From: Anaspis maculata
Taxonomy: Eukaryota > Arthropoda > Insecta > Coleoptera > Scraptiidae
Assembly (NCBI GenBank): GCA_949128115.1
Contig: OX421966.1
Span: 62,989,416-63,053,415 of the forward strand
DNA: 64,000 nucleotides
Direction: 5' to 3'
In this document: in pieces, positions 25,379 to 36,520 of the stretch
How the letters are laid out: each line of letters starts with the position of its first letter
Numbering within the stretch: position 1 is the first letter of the stretch
The notes under the pieces: model-generated
What the model saw: only the letters and a program-made list of their open reading frames with translations
Database searches by the model: none
Told to the model about the DNA's origin: nothing
Made by a program: the position numbers and the translations under genes

Positions 25379-25756
25379 AATCAAGTGAGAGAATCATGTG
25401 GAATGGGGTCTTATACGAAAATCATAAAATGCGATTTTCTTATGTAAATCGATGCTCAAGTACCTAAAACTGAATACTGTGAAGATGAAACAAAAAAAAA
25501 ATCGGCCCAGGGAGAAGAACTTGAAATTTGGCTCTTCACACTCCCTCTGTTTAAATCGACTGAATTCGCGGCTAAACTCATCCACCAATGGAATGGAGGC
25601 AAGACCGCAGTTGACATAAAGCAGCGTTGCCACGTTGTCATTATTTACATGTCTGTCATTTATCCAACCTCACATTCCTGATTCCTCTTGTTGTGAGAGT
25701 TTGCGGTCATATTTGCTGAACGTATTGAGTTGTTTTTTGTGCTGAATTGGGAAAAA

Positions 25757-26521
25757 ATGGAAGCCGGTTTCGAAGAAACTAACGACAGAAATCTCCCAGA
25801 AGTCGATGCGGACATGGTAGACAATTTTTATAGAAGAAACGCAGATTTTCTCGCACATGGCGTAAGAAATGTTAAAACTAGCAGGTAAGGCTTTGCGACT
25901 CATAAGCAAGCGGCAAGCGAGCCTCTAGCACCTACCTGATCCCAATAAAATCATCATTCTTTTTTTGCAGAAGTAGCAAACAAATATATGGAGACGAAGC
26001 AATAGGGTTTGTACAGGTGAAACGTGATGAAACGTTATGTACTGTCAAAGTCAAAGTAACACCGGAGCACAAAGTCCAAAGTACTCCATACGCTGTTACA
26101 GTCATCATTGATGAAGAAACAGAGGAGGTTGTCTTATGTACCTGTGGAGATTGTGCGGCTAGTTCAGGTAGGGTGCGGTATTATTTTGTTAGCAAACTTC
26201 TTACGATTCAAGTTTGACGAAGTGAAGGATATCGTTGTTTTAAAGTTTGGTATCAGTGAATTTGAATTAAATTGGAATTTATTGTGTAACCTTGTTACAG
26301 GAGGTTGTGAGCATAGCGTCGCCCTCCTATATTGGCTACTGAACAAAAGCCAAAATCCTCCAGTAACCTCCACAGAGTGCTTTTGGAGAAAATCTGCTTT
26401 AACCAAAGTGGGAACTACCCTTAAAGGACAAACACTCCAGGAAATTTTCAAAGTTAAAAGTAGTACCACCAATTCAACAACCTCAGATTTCAAAAATAAA
26501 GTAGTTGAAAGTGGATTATAA
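25757..26521 (+). CDS. Three-exon SWIM-type zinc-finger protein (181 aa)
   Basis: Proposed exons are 25757-25884, 25971-26167 and 26301-26521; introns begin GTAAGG and GTAGGG and end TTTGCAG and TTACAG. Phases fit exactly, giving 181 residues. The protein has an acidic N-terminus (MEAGFEETNDRNLPEVDADM). The centre (LCTVKVKVTPEHKVQSTPYA, then VIIDEETEEVV) leads into the SWIM motif CTCGDCAASSGGCEH, a CxC-x9-CxH zinc ligand set split over exons 2 and 3. A conserved-looking VALLYWLLNKSQNPPVTSTE tail with CFWRKSAL follows. SWIM domains bind DNA or protein; similar insect proteins are often much longer, and no nuclease domain follows here. Exon 1 is cut at codon 21 in the upstream duplicate. Function unknown. 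Confidence 0.8.
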
Positions 26522-26961
26522 ACAAATTCAGATGGAATTTTATTCACTTTTTATAGTGATAAGGAAACTGATGCACAGAAGGTTTTCCTTCATCATTTGT
26601 TCATTAAGGACACTAGTACACTGTGAAACAATACAGAAGTTACGACATAAAACCTTTTTAAAATTCTGCAGTGATCTTTTATTGGAAGTGACGTGTGAAA
26701 AAGTGGCCAGTTTAATGAAATAGTATAGGTAGGTACATGAGAGTCAAAAAATTATCTTTTGCTTAGAAAAGAGTAGTTCTGAAACAGTTTTTTGCTCTAT
26801 GCGTAATGGATCTAGTGAAGTATTTAGTACATATTTAGGATTTGTTATTAATTAGTACACTGTAATGCATATTATAAATAATTAAATACTGAAAACTGGA
26901 TAGTATATAAAGAACAGGTTCATTTGTTTAAATTTTTATACAGTTGACAACTGAATGTTAT

Positions 26962-26977
26962 AATAAAGTTGAATAAA
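26962..26977 (+). terminator. Polyadenylation signals of the SWIM gene
   Basis: Two AATAAA hexamers lie at 26962-26967 and 26972-26977, about 440 bp after the stop codon at 26519-26521, with a T/GT-rich stretch after them. This would give a ~450 bp 3' UTR. Confidence 0.55.
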
Positions 26978-27215
26978 ATGTGAAAACAGAACATGTTGGG
27001 TGTGGCTAATTTCAGGCAGAGTACCAAATCTTCGTTTTGGAAGCGAAGCGGTGAGTTGTTCTACTTACTTGAAAGAACCATTGAGTTCTACGGCCTGTCG
27101 ATTTGCTATGTTGCTGATGGTGACGATAGCTGCTGTAGATCCTTGCTAACACCTACCTAGATGGTGGCATATAATTTCACTTCCTGCCACATCCATTCCG
27201 AAGTGTTGCTTGGAA

Positions 27216-27712
27216 TCATTTTCTTCGCATACCTCCACGATCTGCTGCCAGTGAGGTAGTGAGCTCATATTTCTTTTTCTTTGTAAAAGGAGTTAGCTGG
27301 GGCTCCTTTTTCAGCTCAATTTCTGAAGGGGGTACTACATATTTTCCTTGAATGGTTTTTAAGCCCACAACCTTATACATACTACTACTTCTAGTTTTCG
27401 GCATCGGATTCCAGCTGTGAAAAAACAAACTGTTGCAGGTAAGGGGTCACAAAGTTTAACAATTCTACCTACATTGAAATGATCTTCACAGCAAAAATAT
27501 CCGCCGCCCCATAGGGCTGGGTTTTTGTCGCCGGTAGCTGTATGGCACTTGTTTCTCAGGGGTTGAGACTTGGGTACGCTGATGACAATTTTTTGTGGAG
27601 CACTTGAAGAGGTGTGGGGATATCTCTTGAAATTGCATGTTTTCGATGACATTATTGTTGATTTGCAGAATGTACCGAACAAATAATTTCGATTTAACCA
27701 CCATTCTGTCAA
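27216..27712 (-). pseudogene. Decayed THAP-like zinc-finger fragment
   Basis: Minus-strand exon 1 (ending 27473) reads SSSAPQKIVISVPKSQPL, then ALWGGGYFCCEDHFN. This resembles the THAP-like N-terminal domain of insect proteins, where a VP turn, a W and a final CxxHF stretch form the fold. A GTAGGT donor and a CACAG acceptor (intron 27472-27415) join it to LESDAEN, the expected continuation, but TAG follows at 27393-27391. A shifted frame continues with SMYKVVGLKTIQGKYVVPP, also as expected for the family. One frameshift and the missing first Cys pair suggest a pseudogene. It is convergent with the SWIM gene. Confidence 0.5.
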
Positions 27713-27719
27713 AAAAGAA

Positions 27720-30700
27720 AATCAACAAGTCGGCAACAGCGTCGTTCAAATGACGTTTCCTTGTTGCAAAGCTGCCAGATTGATAATGGACGCCCAATGC
27801 AAACACCAAAATTGATTGTTCATACCTCAAAACTGTATTCCATTGTATCCAAAAACATACCACCTAACGTGTTGTTTTGTCGAAGTGATTTTTTTCTAAG
27901 GAATATCAAAGTATTCATGCAAATCTTGACTGCCTGTCACACAATTTGGCAACAAGGCTCCAGCTACGACCATTCCATTGCGCAAACTCAACTCGTCCGC
28001 CTACGTCATCAGTTGAAATTCAATCAATTCGATTTTCAACATTTAAAAAAAAAAGGTAGAATTCACCAGTAGCTCTCAGTATCAACTACTTATCGTCCCA
28101 GAATATAATAAGTGAATCGCTACATCACAAGCTTCTCCCAATTCTTTCCCCAAGAACGAGATATTATTAGATTGTGCTTCGCCGATTTTTTTTATTAAAA
28201 CCAAAAATGTTTTTTTCCTCAAGCTCGATAGTTCGATTACGGGAGAACGAAAGCCTCCCCGTTCCCGTGTTCTTTATAAAGTCGTTAAGTGTTGTTATAC
28301 CCCCCGTCCTTTTCCTTATGGCGGGGCTTGCTTGACCTAGTTCGTTATATTCGGCACCCTCAGAAACCGATACATCCAAATATAGACGGCGCCCGTGCGC
28401 ACACCCTTAATCACGAATAACGATAATGTGATGATTTGGGGTGGTCCCGGCGCAAAGCCTTCACCTTCACCCCGCCTGTGTGTTTGTGCTTTGCTTGCTC
28501 GCTCCCTTAACGCTCCCTAATTTCTGTCTCCTCGGGGTGATTGGTTTCCAAAATAATTTTGAATAGGTACCCATACACATTCTTATAGGTTATGTTGTGT
28601 GTACCCGATGAACCGTGTCGCTTTATGAACGATTCAATTTCGGGAAAGCCAGCTAACTTGAAAGGAGTAGCGCGAGTAGCTTTTCATTCAAGTATGTATT
28701 CTGGATCGAAAGCAAGCAAATTGGGCTGATGATGGAACCTACGTACGAGGTCAAATATCGTATGGAACCAAAGCTATAGGTTGAAACGTTCTCTTCTTTG
28801 AATACCTCTTGCGTCCTTGTATAAACGGGATTATTCTCGCTCGTACACACTTGACGTTTGTAATTCTGGCTCTGGGAAAGCGCGTGAATTAAGCTCACGT
28901 AAGTTACGATGAAGGAAATTTGTATTTTGCAACCAGGCACTTCCCGCGTCTCCCGCAGCTCTTCTCGTATAATACGAGCTGTTAATGTGTTTGTTGAGGG
29001 CCTGATAAGGACGCAGCTCACTTGTATGTGTCGATCAACGAGGGGTTGCTGGAGCATTGGCGTGCTTGGAATTTTTCTCTTCATTTTGTACTGTGTCGAA
29101 GCTTTGCCTAAACAAACAGAATCGCTAGCTTCTTGCTTCCATATCAAATCCAAGTATCTACGTTTTATAAATGTCTATTCAACGTCAACTTGAACATCAA
29201 CTCAAGTGGGAAAACATGGCTTGGCATCTTGTCATGAAGTTCCAGTTTCAAAATTGTATAATTTATCGAACACTTGCTTACTTGCTTTGAGTAACTGAAT
29301 AGCATAAGAACATAAGTAGCATGATGAACTAGAGCATTTTCACAGCTGGAATGCCTGAGATTATGCAGCCTTGCTGTTTGAAACCAAAGGAGTTGAGTGT
29401 TCAGCCTCATCATCAGTTGATCGGGCTGAACAAGTGGTAGAAACTATTTTTCCAGTAAGCATAATTCACCCGGTAAAATTGTCGTTCATACAATGACGTG
29501 ACGTCGAAAACTGACGACGACGTGCCCTGGTGCGCCGCCTCTGTCGGCGCCCCTCCGCAATAATATCCTTGGCCTTGTTCGTGTGACGTCATCAAGATGA
29601 CGTGGAATGGTTATTGAAGAGGGCAGGGTGCTGCATGATGCCTGCTCGACATCTCTTGAGCTGAAACTACACAATTTCTCCACTCCCCCTCCATCCCGAT
29701 TTCTCTTATCTTTTTTGCTCGGTATACTTCCTGGAGGAGCACAAGCTAGGGTGCAGAAAGAGCATCATGACACGCGTCTATAGAAAACCGTCGGATATGG
29801 CTTCTCTGCTCGTTGTTTTTTTCTGGTCTTGTTGTAGATTAATGCATGTCTCTGTTCCATTTTTGCTTCTGAATACAAAAAATTACAATAACGGTAAGCA
29901 GATGAGTATACTACTTACAGATACCTGCTGTATATTCACTCATTGTTGCCAACTAAGCGTTGATTTGACGTTTGTGCTTCATGCTATACCTACCTACTCA
30001 TTTGCTTTTATGACGAACACAAGTCTGAATCTGAGAAAGTTTGACTGTAAAGTAACACAAACATTTTTCATACGCTCCACAAAGTAATAGCGAATAGAGG
30101 CTGATCCAAAAGTGTCACAATAAAACAAGATACCGTACAGGGTATTCACTATGAAATTCATCCACACCCTCTCGAAGATATATCCTTTCGGCATATTTTC
30201 AAGAATAGGAGAAAGGCAGGCCCTTTCCCTACCTGTGAACTGGGGTCTGCTATTTATTGTTGCTTGAGCACAGCTGAAATCGGTGGAGGTAAATGGGAAC
30301 GCATACATTGCTACTTTGCTGGGTTCAAGAACGATAACACATCACACGCCTTGCAACCGCAGATCTGAATACTCCACTTACATGCTGATTAAATCGGAAT
30401 CGCAATGTATCAAATGGATGCCCAAGAGGGTCAAGCGAATGACAATCGACCATGACAATGACTACAACCGAATCAATGAATAAATCAAATTCCCCCGTGT
30501 TCCAGAATTGCAAGTCATTTCATCGAATCGTCCAAAACAGGTCAGTGACACAAGTGATGATCTAGCGTTTGCTGATGATTTGGACGGTTATGCGACTTCC
30601 ATACTTGAGCTATACGTGCCTGCTTTTTATGTTCAAGGGATTAACTTTTACCTAAGATCCTTATCTCACTACCATACAATATTAAGAAAAAACCCCGACG

Positions 30701-30930
30701 ATTCTTCTCAGAGACTTCAAAACGGTCCCCTAAAATGTTCTAATTGTATAATACAGGTATGGCATGTTACTTTTTCCTGAACACCCTGTATTGCTCGCTG
30801 TATTGTATTGCTTCATTCTGTGAAGTTTTTTTTTAGTTACAAAAATAATTCATAATTTTCTGCCAAAGAAATCAATGAAATGATTATGTGCTACATTTAT
30901 TTTGGTTCGCAGTAATGATAGCTTTGGATT
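27720..30930. other. Intergenic stretch, no recognised gene
   Basis: The longest frame is 166 codons (28653-29153, minus) with a 94-codon frame opposite it at 28909-29193; neither resembles a known family. Isolated TA-CAGGGT-type termini occur near 30138 and 30780 without matching partners. No RNA gene found. Confidence 0.3.
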
Positions 30931-30933
30931 ATA

Positions 30934-31447
30934 CAGCGTGTTCAGCAATGATTGTCCCTGCCGCCTTTTCAAAATTTGGCCCGCATTAGACATGCGCCGC
31001 TTCACAGAAATCATTTTGCCAATACCGTAGTACAAAATTGATAGACGTCGCGTCACACTGACTGATATTAAATTTGAGGTTGACAGTGACGGCTCTGACT
31101 GCTGGTAAATAGTAAACAAGCATCCAGGGGCCCTATTTTCGGAACCGGGGAACAGATCATCAGGTGATGTTGCCTAGGTGACAGTCAATCACAGCCCTGG
31201 TTGCCTAGCAGCTTCGCATAGGAACGGATCACACGTTTCCCGAAAATAGGACCCCTGACGGAACGGGAATGGATCAGCCGTCAATGCCTTCACTGGTTAA
31301 CCTCAGATTTTTTATTAGTCAGTGTGACGTGACTTCTATCAATTTCGTTACTACGGTATTTCCAAAATGATTCCATCGAAGCGACGCATGTCTAATGCGG
31401 GCCAAATTTCGAAAAGGCGGCAAGGACAATCATTGTTGAACACGCTG
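30934..31447. mobile_element. 514 bp palindromic element with inner palindrome
   Basis: Termini CAGCGTGTTCAGCAATGATTG and its inverse CAATCATTGTTGAACACGCTG are flanked by TA on both sides. Arms of about 150 bp pair imperfectly. A second inverted repeat (GGGGCCCTATTTTCGG and its inverse) spans about 31124-31257, placed 190 bp from each outer end. No coding capacity. The TA target and TIR style suggest a Tc1/mariner-type MITE. Confidence 0.75.
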
Positions 31448-31449
31448 TA

Positions 31450-33480
31450 CTAACCAAAAGGACAAAACTAAGAATAAATCTTACATTTAGTCTGTGGATT
31501 CAACTTAGCACAGAAATATGACCTAAGCAGTCGTGCTTTCAGAGGGTGTCGCTGAATATCCAATTTATCAACCGTAGAAGACAGTCCCCGATAACTTGTG
31601 ATTGAATGGAGATGTTGATTAAGAACTAAATGGTCGAAACGAAAAATCTGTGCTGAAAATTTGGAATTATATCTTATTAATACAATTTGAATTTGGAGAC
31701 AATGGTTCTTTCAAAACTACTACCAACGTTCAACCATTTCTGGAATTTTCAACAGTTGTATCATAGTAACCGCACAACTTGATTTGTATTATCAATTAAT
31801 CATCAATGGCAACCTAACAATACAATTAGACAAGAAGTCATTCGGTCATAATTTGCATGCGTTTCATAATTTTGATTAAAGTTCTCGAAATTAGTTCTTG
31901 ATCACACAAATGTTTTATCAGTTCCAAGTTGTCGGGACTGTCTTCGATGGTCAATAATTAAAATATCATGCGACACCCTGTATAAGGCACGATTTCAATT
32001 TTTTTTGCGAACTCCACGGACAAAATGCTATGAGAATTACCTGCAGTTCCGAAGTGTACCGTAGAAGCAAAAGCCATCTTATATTATTGCGGAAAAATCA
32101 TTTTACTTATGTATCATTTCATTGATTCTTCCGACAAAACATTTGCCAAAATGAACTAAGTGTTATACAGGCTGATTCAACAGCTCCCGACCAAAACCAT
32201 GATACGGTTTATAAAATTATTCATGAAAAATAGTACAGCTATGGGTGCTGTGGGCCATTCAGTAATCTGAATTACCGACATCTGCAGTTGCGACGTCTTA
32301 TAGCACATACATAATCTCATCACTATCTACAGTAGCGACATCTTCTGGAGTAAAAGGGAATCTGCTTGCTTTTTGCGTCAGAAGATGTCGCTACTGTAGA
32401 TTCGCTACTTAGATTCCTGTTTGCTCCAGATGTCAATAATGTCAATAATGCACGTTCCTGTACAGGGTGATTCATTCTCCACGGATTTTGTGTTTTATTT
32501 AGAAGCCTTCCATCCAAGACAAGCCAAATTTTCAAGATGTAAGACCGAATTCAGAATCATCACATAACCTACACATTTCGTATCGATTCTATATTATGGA
32601 TGTGTGTACAAAACAAGTCATGTCAGTGAGTGTGGTCTGGTCAGTTGGAGTTTTTCATTTGCCATTAAAGATTGATAGTGTGATAAATTGTATGATTGTG
32701 AATGATTATTGGTGTATAAGTAGCCTAACGGGGAGTTATGGTGTTCGCTGTATTCAGTGATTTCGAAAGGAGAATTTGTGCTTCAGATCTGAGAGGAAAA
32801 AAAAATTGGAAATTGCCAATTGGTGGCTGATTTGGACACTGGTAGGGGGTTTGAGGGTTGATGATGCGACAATGGCATTGCAGACGTCTATTTCCATGTG
32901 CTGCAGGGCCATATTACTCTCAAGGTGAACTGCTAGAAACCTTGTTTATATAAAGTCGAGGACTTCTTCTAAGCGACCACTGCGACTACTGAGGATCTCC
33001 GGGGAAGTCTGGAGAAACTTTCGAAATTCTAACGGAACTTCACAGGTTGGCTTGCTGGACCTCAGTTGCAAGGAGGACTTATTCTCTACAACTTTCTCTG
33101 GTCTATCTCTTCAGTCCTCGCATCGCAAACGAGACATTTTTCCGCAAAAAGAAGTGTTTCCACGGCTTGCCTCTGAACATGACGTTCAAGCAAAATATGA
33201 ATTACGAAGAACAAACACGCGAATGGATGCGCCTCTTAAGGCCAACAAAGCGGACGCAACAGGTTCTAAAAACAAAGTTCGCACACTACTATTTGCTTCA
33301 CTTGGCCTGAGCCTACAAGTGTACACTACGCCATTGATGCTTATTTTGGCGGCTTGGCTTTACGTGGAATTTCACTACCATATTCCCTGCTTGCCTGAGG
33401 CTTGGGTTTTGGCATCGCTAAATGTCTTGGATAGATGGCGCCGCATGAGAAGCTCGCAATTTATGAGCCTCCCCAACAAT
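31450..33480. other. Intergenic stretch with solo element ends
   Basis: Single TA-CAGG-type ends without clear partners lie near 31979, 32169 and 32459. A 163-codon plus-strand frame (33052-33543, TTG start) matches no family I know and runs into the left arm of the next palindrome. A perfect hairpin lies at 32325-32401. Confidence 0.35.
32325..32401. repeat. Perfect 22 bp inverted repeat, 33 b loop
   Basis: The 22 bases at 32325-32346 (beginning ATCTACAGTAGCGACATC) are the exact reverse complement of 32380-32401. The loop is 33 bases. No tail of T typical of a bacterial terminator applies here; it may be a miRNA-like hairpin, a small MITE core or a recent inverted duplication. Confidence 0.7.
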
Positions 33481-33485
33481 ATAAG

Positions 33486-34967
33486 CTACGCACAAATCAA
33501 TACGTCGTTCCTAAAAGAATTGCCTTTTTTCAATTTGATGTAAATTTGGATTACCACAGTGAATTTGCATTCTGTTTGGAGTGTCCGCTGACTTCATCCT
33601 TTGGCTATCAGTCCGTGGTTTTGCAAGACACTAGATAATTCACATCAATTTTGTACAGGGTGTTCAATAAGGCAGTGCAAAATTTCTGAATCGTCAAGAA
33701 GCTCCTTTTCGAAAAAGAATTTTTTTCTTTTGAATTTTTACCACAAAAAAGACGAAGTAGGCCTTGAAGTACAGGGTGGTGTTTGAATTCCCTGCTTATC
33801 TCCTTCATTTACAGGGTGAGCACAAAGAAATCATCCTTTTGGTTTTGCATGGATAACTTTTTTTGTCGTTGACCGATTTTAAAAATTAGTGGCTTATATT
33901 TAAGCTGAAACTTCAGGTATGGAGACCTGAGGATCAGAATTGACTCAAGGCAAACATTCTGAATCAAGTGTTCAATAAAAGTTGGCCCAAATCTTAAACG
34001 TCGTCTACAGCTCGTTTGGGAGAAGGATTAGCTAAAAGTCACATTCCTTCCATACGAATCATTTATTCTGAATACATTGAGGTTTTTCTAGCTTGTCCTA
34101 GTAAAAAGTTGTAGGTGAAAGAATCCAATTACAACTGCATGTTCAGGAAGGAAAAACAGCCTCTTGGTCACCTCAAATTGGTCGTAACCAAGACTACAAA
34201 AATCAAAACAATGAGTAATGGACAAGCCAGTTTAGGTAATTCATTGTTTTCATTTTCGTAGTGGTGGTTACGACCAATTACAGGTGAACAAGGGACTGTT
34301 TCTCTTCCTTGAACATGCAGTTGTGAATGAATTCCTCCACCTCCACAATTCTTGGCTAGGACAAGAACAAAGACCATAATGTATTCAGAATAAATTATTT
34401 ATTCGAAAGAAACGTAGCTATTAGCAAATCCTCTTTCTAAACGGGCTGTCGACGGCGTTTTGAGTTTGGGTCACATTTCACTGAACCCTTGGCTCTGAAT
34501 GTTTGTCTTGAGTCAGTTCTGAACCTTAGTTCTTTTCACCTATAGTTTCAGCTTCAATATGAGCCGCAAATTTATAAGATCGGTCAACGAGGTAAAAAGT
34601 TATCCATGCAAAACCAAAAAGATGATTTTTGTGTGCTCACCCTGTAAATAAAGGAGATAAGCAGATGATCCAAGCATCACTCTAAACTTCAAGGCCTACC
34701 TCGTCTTATTTGTGGTGAAAACTCAAGAGAAAAAAATTCTTTTTCGAACGGGAGCTTCATGACGATTCATTAATTTTGCACTCTTTTATTGAACACCCTG
34801 TACAAAATTTATGTAAATTATCTAGTGTCTTGCAGAACCACGGACTGATAGCCAAAGGATCAAGCCAACCGACACTTAAAACAATGCAAATCCATTGTGG
34901 TTATCCAAAGTTACATGAAATTGAAAAAAAGCAATTTTTTTTTAACGACGTATTGATTTCTGCGTAG
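33486..34967. mobile_element. Three-shell concentric palindrome (1.48 kb)
   Basis: The whole segment is a long imperfect palindrome centred near 34225. The outer ends pair CTACG (33486) with CGTAG (34967). A second shell has CAGGGTGTTCAATAA at 33656 and TTATTGAACACCCTG ending 34800, and a third CAGGGTGAGCACAAA at 33812 and TTTGTGTGCTCACCCTG ending 34644; both are next to TA. Arm lengths are nearly equal (170/167 and 156/156). No transposase remnant is seen, and shell sequences are not alike. Confidence 0.85.
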
Positions 34968-34969
34968 TT

Positions 34970-35896
34970 TACTTCAGAGATCACTTGACTGCTATTTCAT
35001 CGGCATCCGACCTGGATGCCTTCGCACTGATGAGCTCTCAATAAAAGCGAAACTGGTGTCTATGGAATTCTGGTCTGATGGTCTGGTGTTCTAGTAACCT
35101 GTGAGCTCTGTTTATCCAAAATATAAATTATCTGTAGGTAGTTACTGGTTACTGGTCTGAACGAGCATCCGATATTCCATACCCGATTTTGGGATTGTGG
35201 ACTCTGCCTTTCGTCTGACACCTCGGTTTTCAGTGTATATGTGATAGCTTTTCAATAAATCTGATTCACTTACTTTGAATTATGTCGCTCTTGTATAGTT
35301 TTTTTGTATAGTTTATCTGGTGGCATTTTCAATTCTCTGCTCGATTTGAGCCTTCACCAAAAATTCTGATCGCTTACTACTTCACAATTGTTTTGTGCCA
35401 TAATTTGTTTTCCAGGCTTTATGCGCTGCTCTCTTGGCTCATGGATACATTTTTCGCCAATTTTGCTACCAATAATAATTGTCCTCCATTGTCACTCACT
35501 AGAGTTTTGGGAATGCTAAATTTTACATAAAACAATCTCCTGGAATTTGGATTGAAGCTCATGGAGACGATCATTAACTTATTAACTTTATCTCATAGAC
35601 TTTCTGGACTATTTTTGTCAACGCATCCGTCACAATTTGGATTCTTTTTTATACTCGTTTTTACATCATAATAAATTGGTATTGATTCTGCTTTCGGCAG
35701 ATCCTGCCTGCTATGAAAAAAAAAAACGTCGGTGCGTGACCATGGTTACCCTCGGACGAAGTAAAACTTCTATATAGGTATAAAATCAGTTAGCAAACAA
35801 CGTTAGAACAGATGTTCTTCTCGTATTTGTGTTATTGTTTCACAATAGATTTATAAAATTTTACATTATGCTAATGTCTAGATACTCATGTGAGTA
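34970..35896. other. Intergenic stretch, no recognised gene
   Basis: AT-rich sequence with only short frames and no recognised repeats. I see nothing identifiable. Confidence 0.35.
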
Positions 35897-36205
35897 TACA
35901 GGATGTTACACTTTTTTGACAATATTTCAGGAGATGATAGAGCATCGAAAAATATGTGATTTCGCAAAAAAATTAAAAAACTTTTTTTTCAAATAATAAA
36001 AGGTGAATAAATAAATAAATAATAAATAAATAATTTATTTTACTCATTTGACCGAAACAACAGTGTGAGTAATAGTCGGGGAGGAGAAAAGACTATGAGT
36101 TACACTTAAATAACACAATTAAACAGGTATATAGAACAAATACATACACAAATTCACAACAATGTATACTTATTATTGAACAAGTACAACAAGTACAACA
36201 AGTGC

Positions 36206-36511
36206 CTACCAATCGCAGGCTAAAAACTCACCGATGGAATGAAAACTTTTGCTAAGGAGCAAGGAATGTACCTCTTTTTTGAAGGAGGTGTAGCTGGTGA
36301 GCTTCCTGGCCGCAATCGGCAGCTTGTTGAATAGCCTAACCGTCATCACAGCCGGGCCGCGATCCACTAATGCCAGTCTATGCTGAGGCATCAGCAGCCT
36401 GTGTTGAGACCTAAAGCCATACTCACTCACTTCGCGATTGTCAGTGTGACTGTGTCTGTTCCGATGGACATAACAGACACATGTGAAGATGTACAAGGAC
36501 GTCACCGTCAA
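36206..36511 (-). pseudogene. LINE A ORF2 C-terminal tail
   Basis: A 101-codon minus-strand frame encodes the end of ORF2 (NREVSEYGFRSQHRLLMPQ, then VRLFNKLPIAARKL). This tail, with its FNxLP motif, is usual after the reverse transcriptase of CR1/jockey-type elements. It is separated from the RT frame by a stop at 36521 and a short frameshift. Its role in the element is not well defined. Confidence 0.7.
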
Positions 36512-36520
36512 GATTCCGAG

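Larger units (their letters stand above)
15621..25820 (+). repeat. 10.2 kb direct tandem duplication, copy 2
   Basis: This is the second copy of the unit starting at 5421, collinear to 25820 with two single-base length differences in homopolymers. Unlike copy 1 it continues at its right end into the natural downstream sequence of the SWIM gene (from 25821), so the right flank is the ancestral one; the left flank of copy 1 (before 5421) is the other ancestral edge. Confidence 0.95.

Noticed and set aside
28653..29153. 166-codon minus-strand frame
   Set aside because: No domain recognised, and an opposite-strand frame is also open over much of it; left as unassigned.
33052..33543. 163-codon plus-strand frame
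   Set aside because: TTG start, no motif, and its end lies in the arm of a palindromic element; not supported as a gene.
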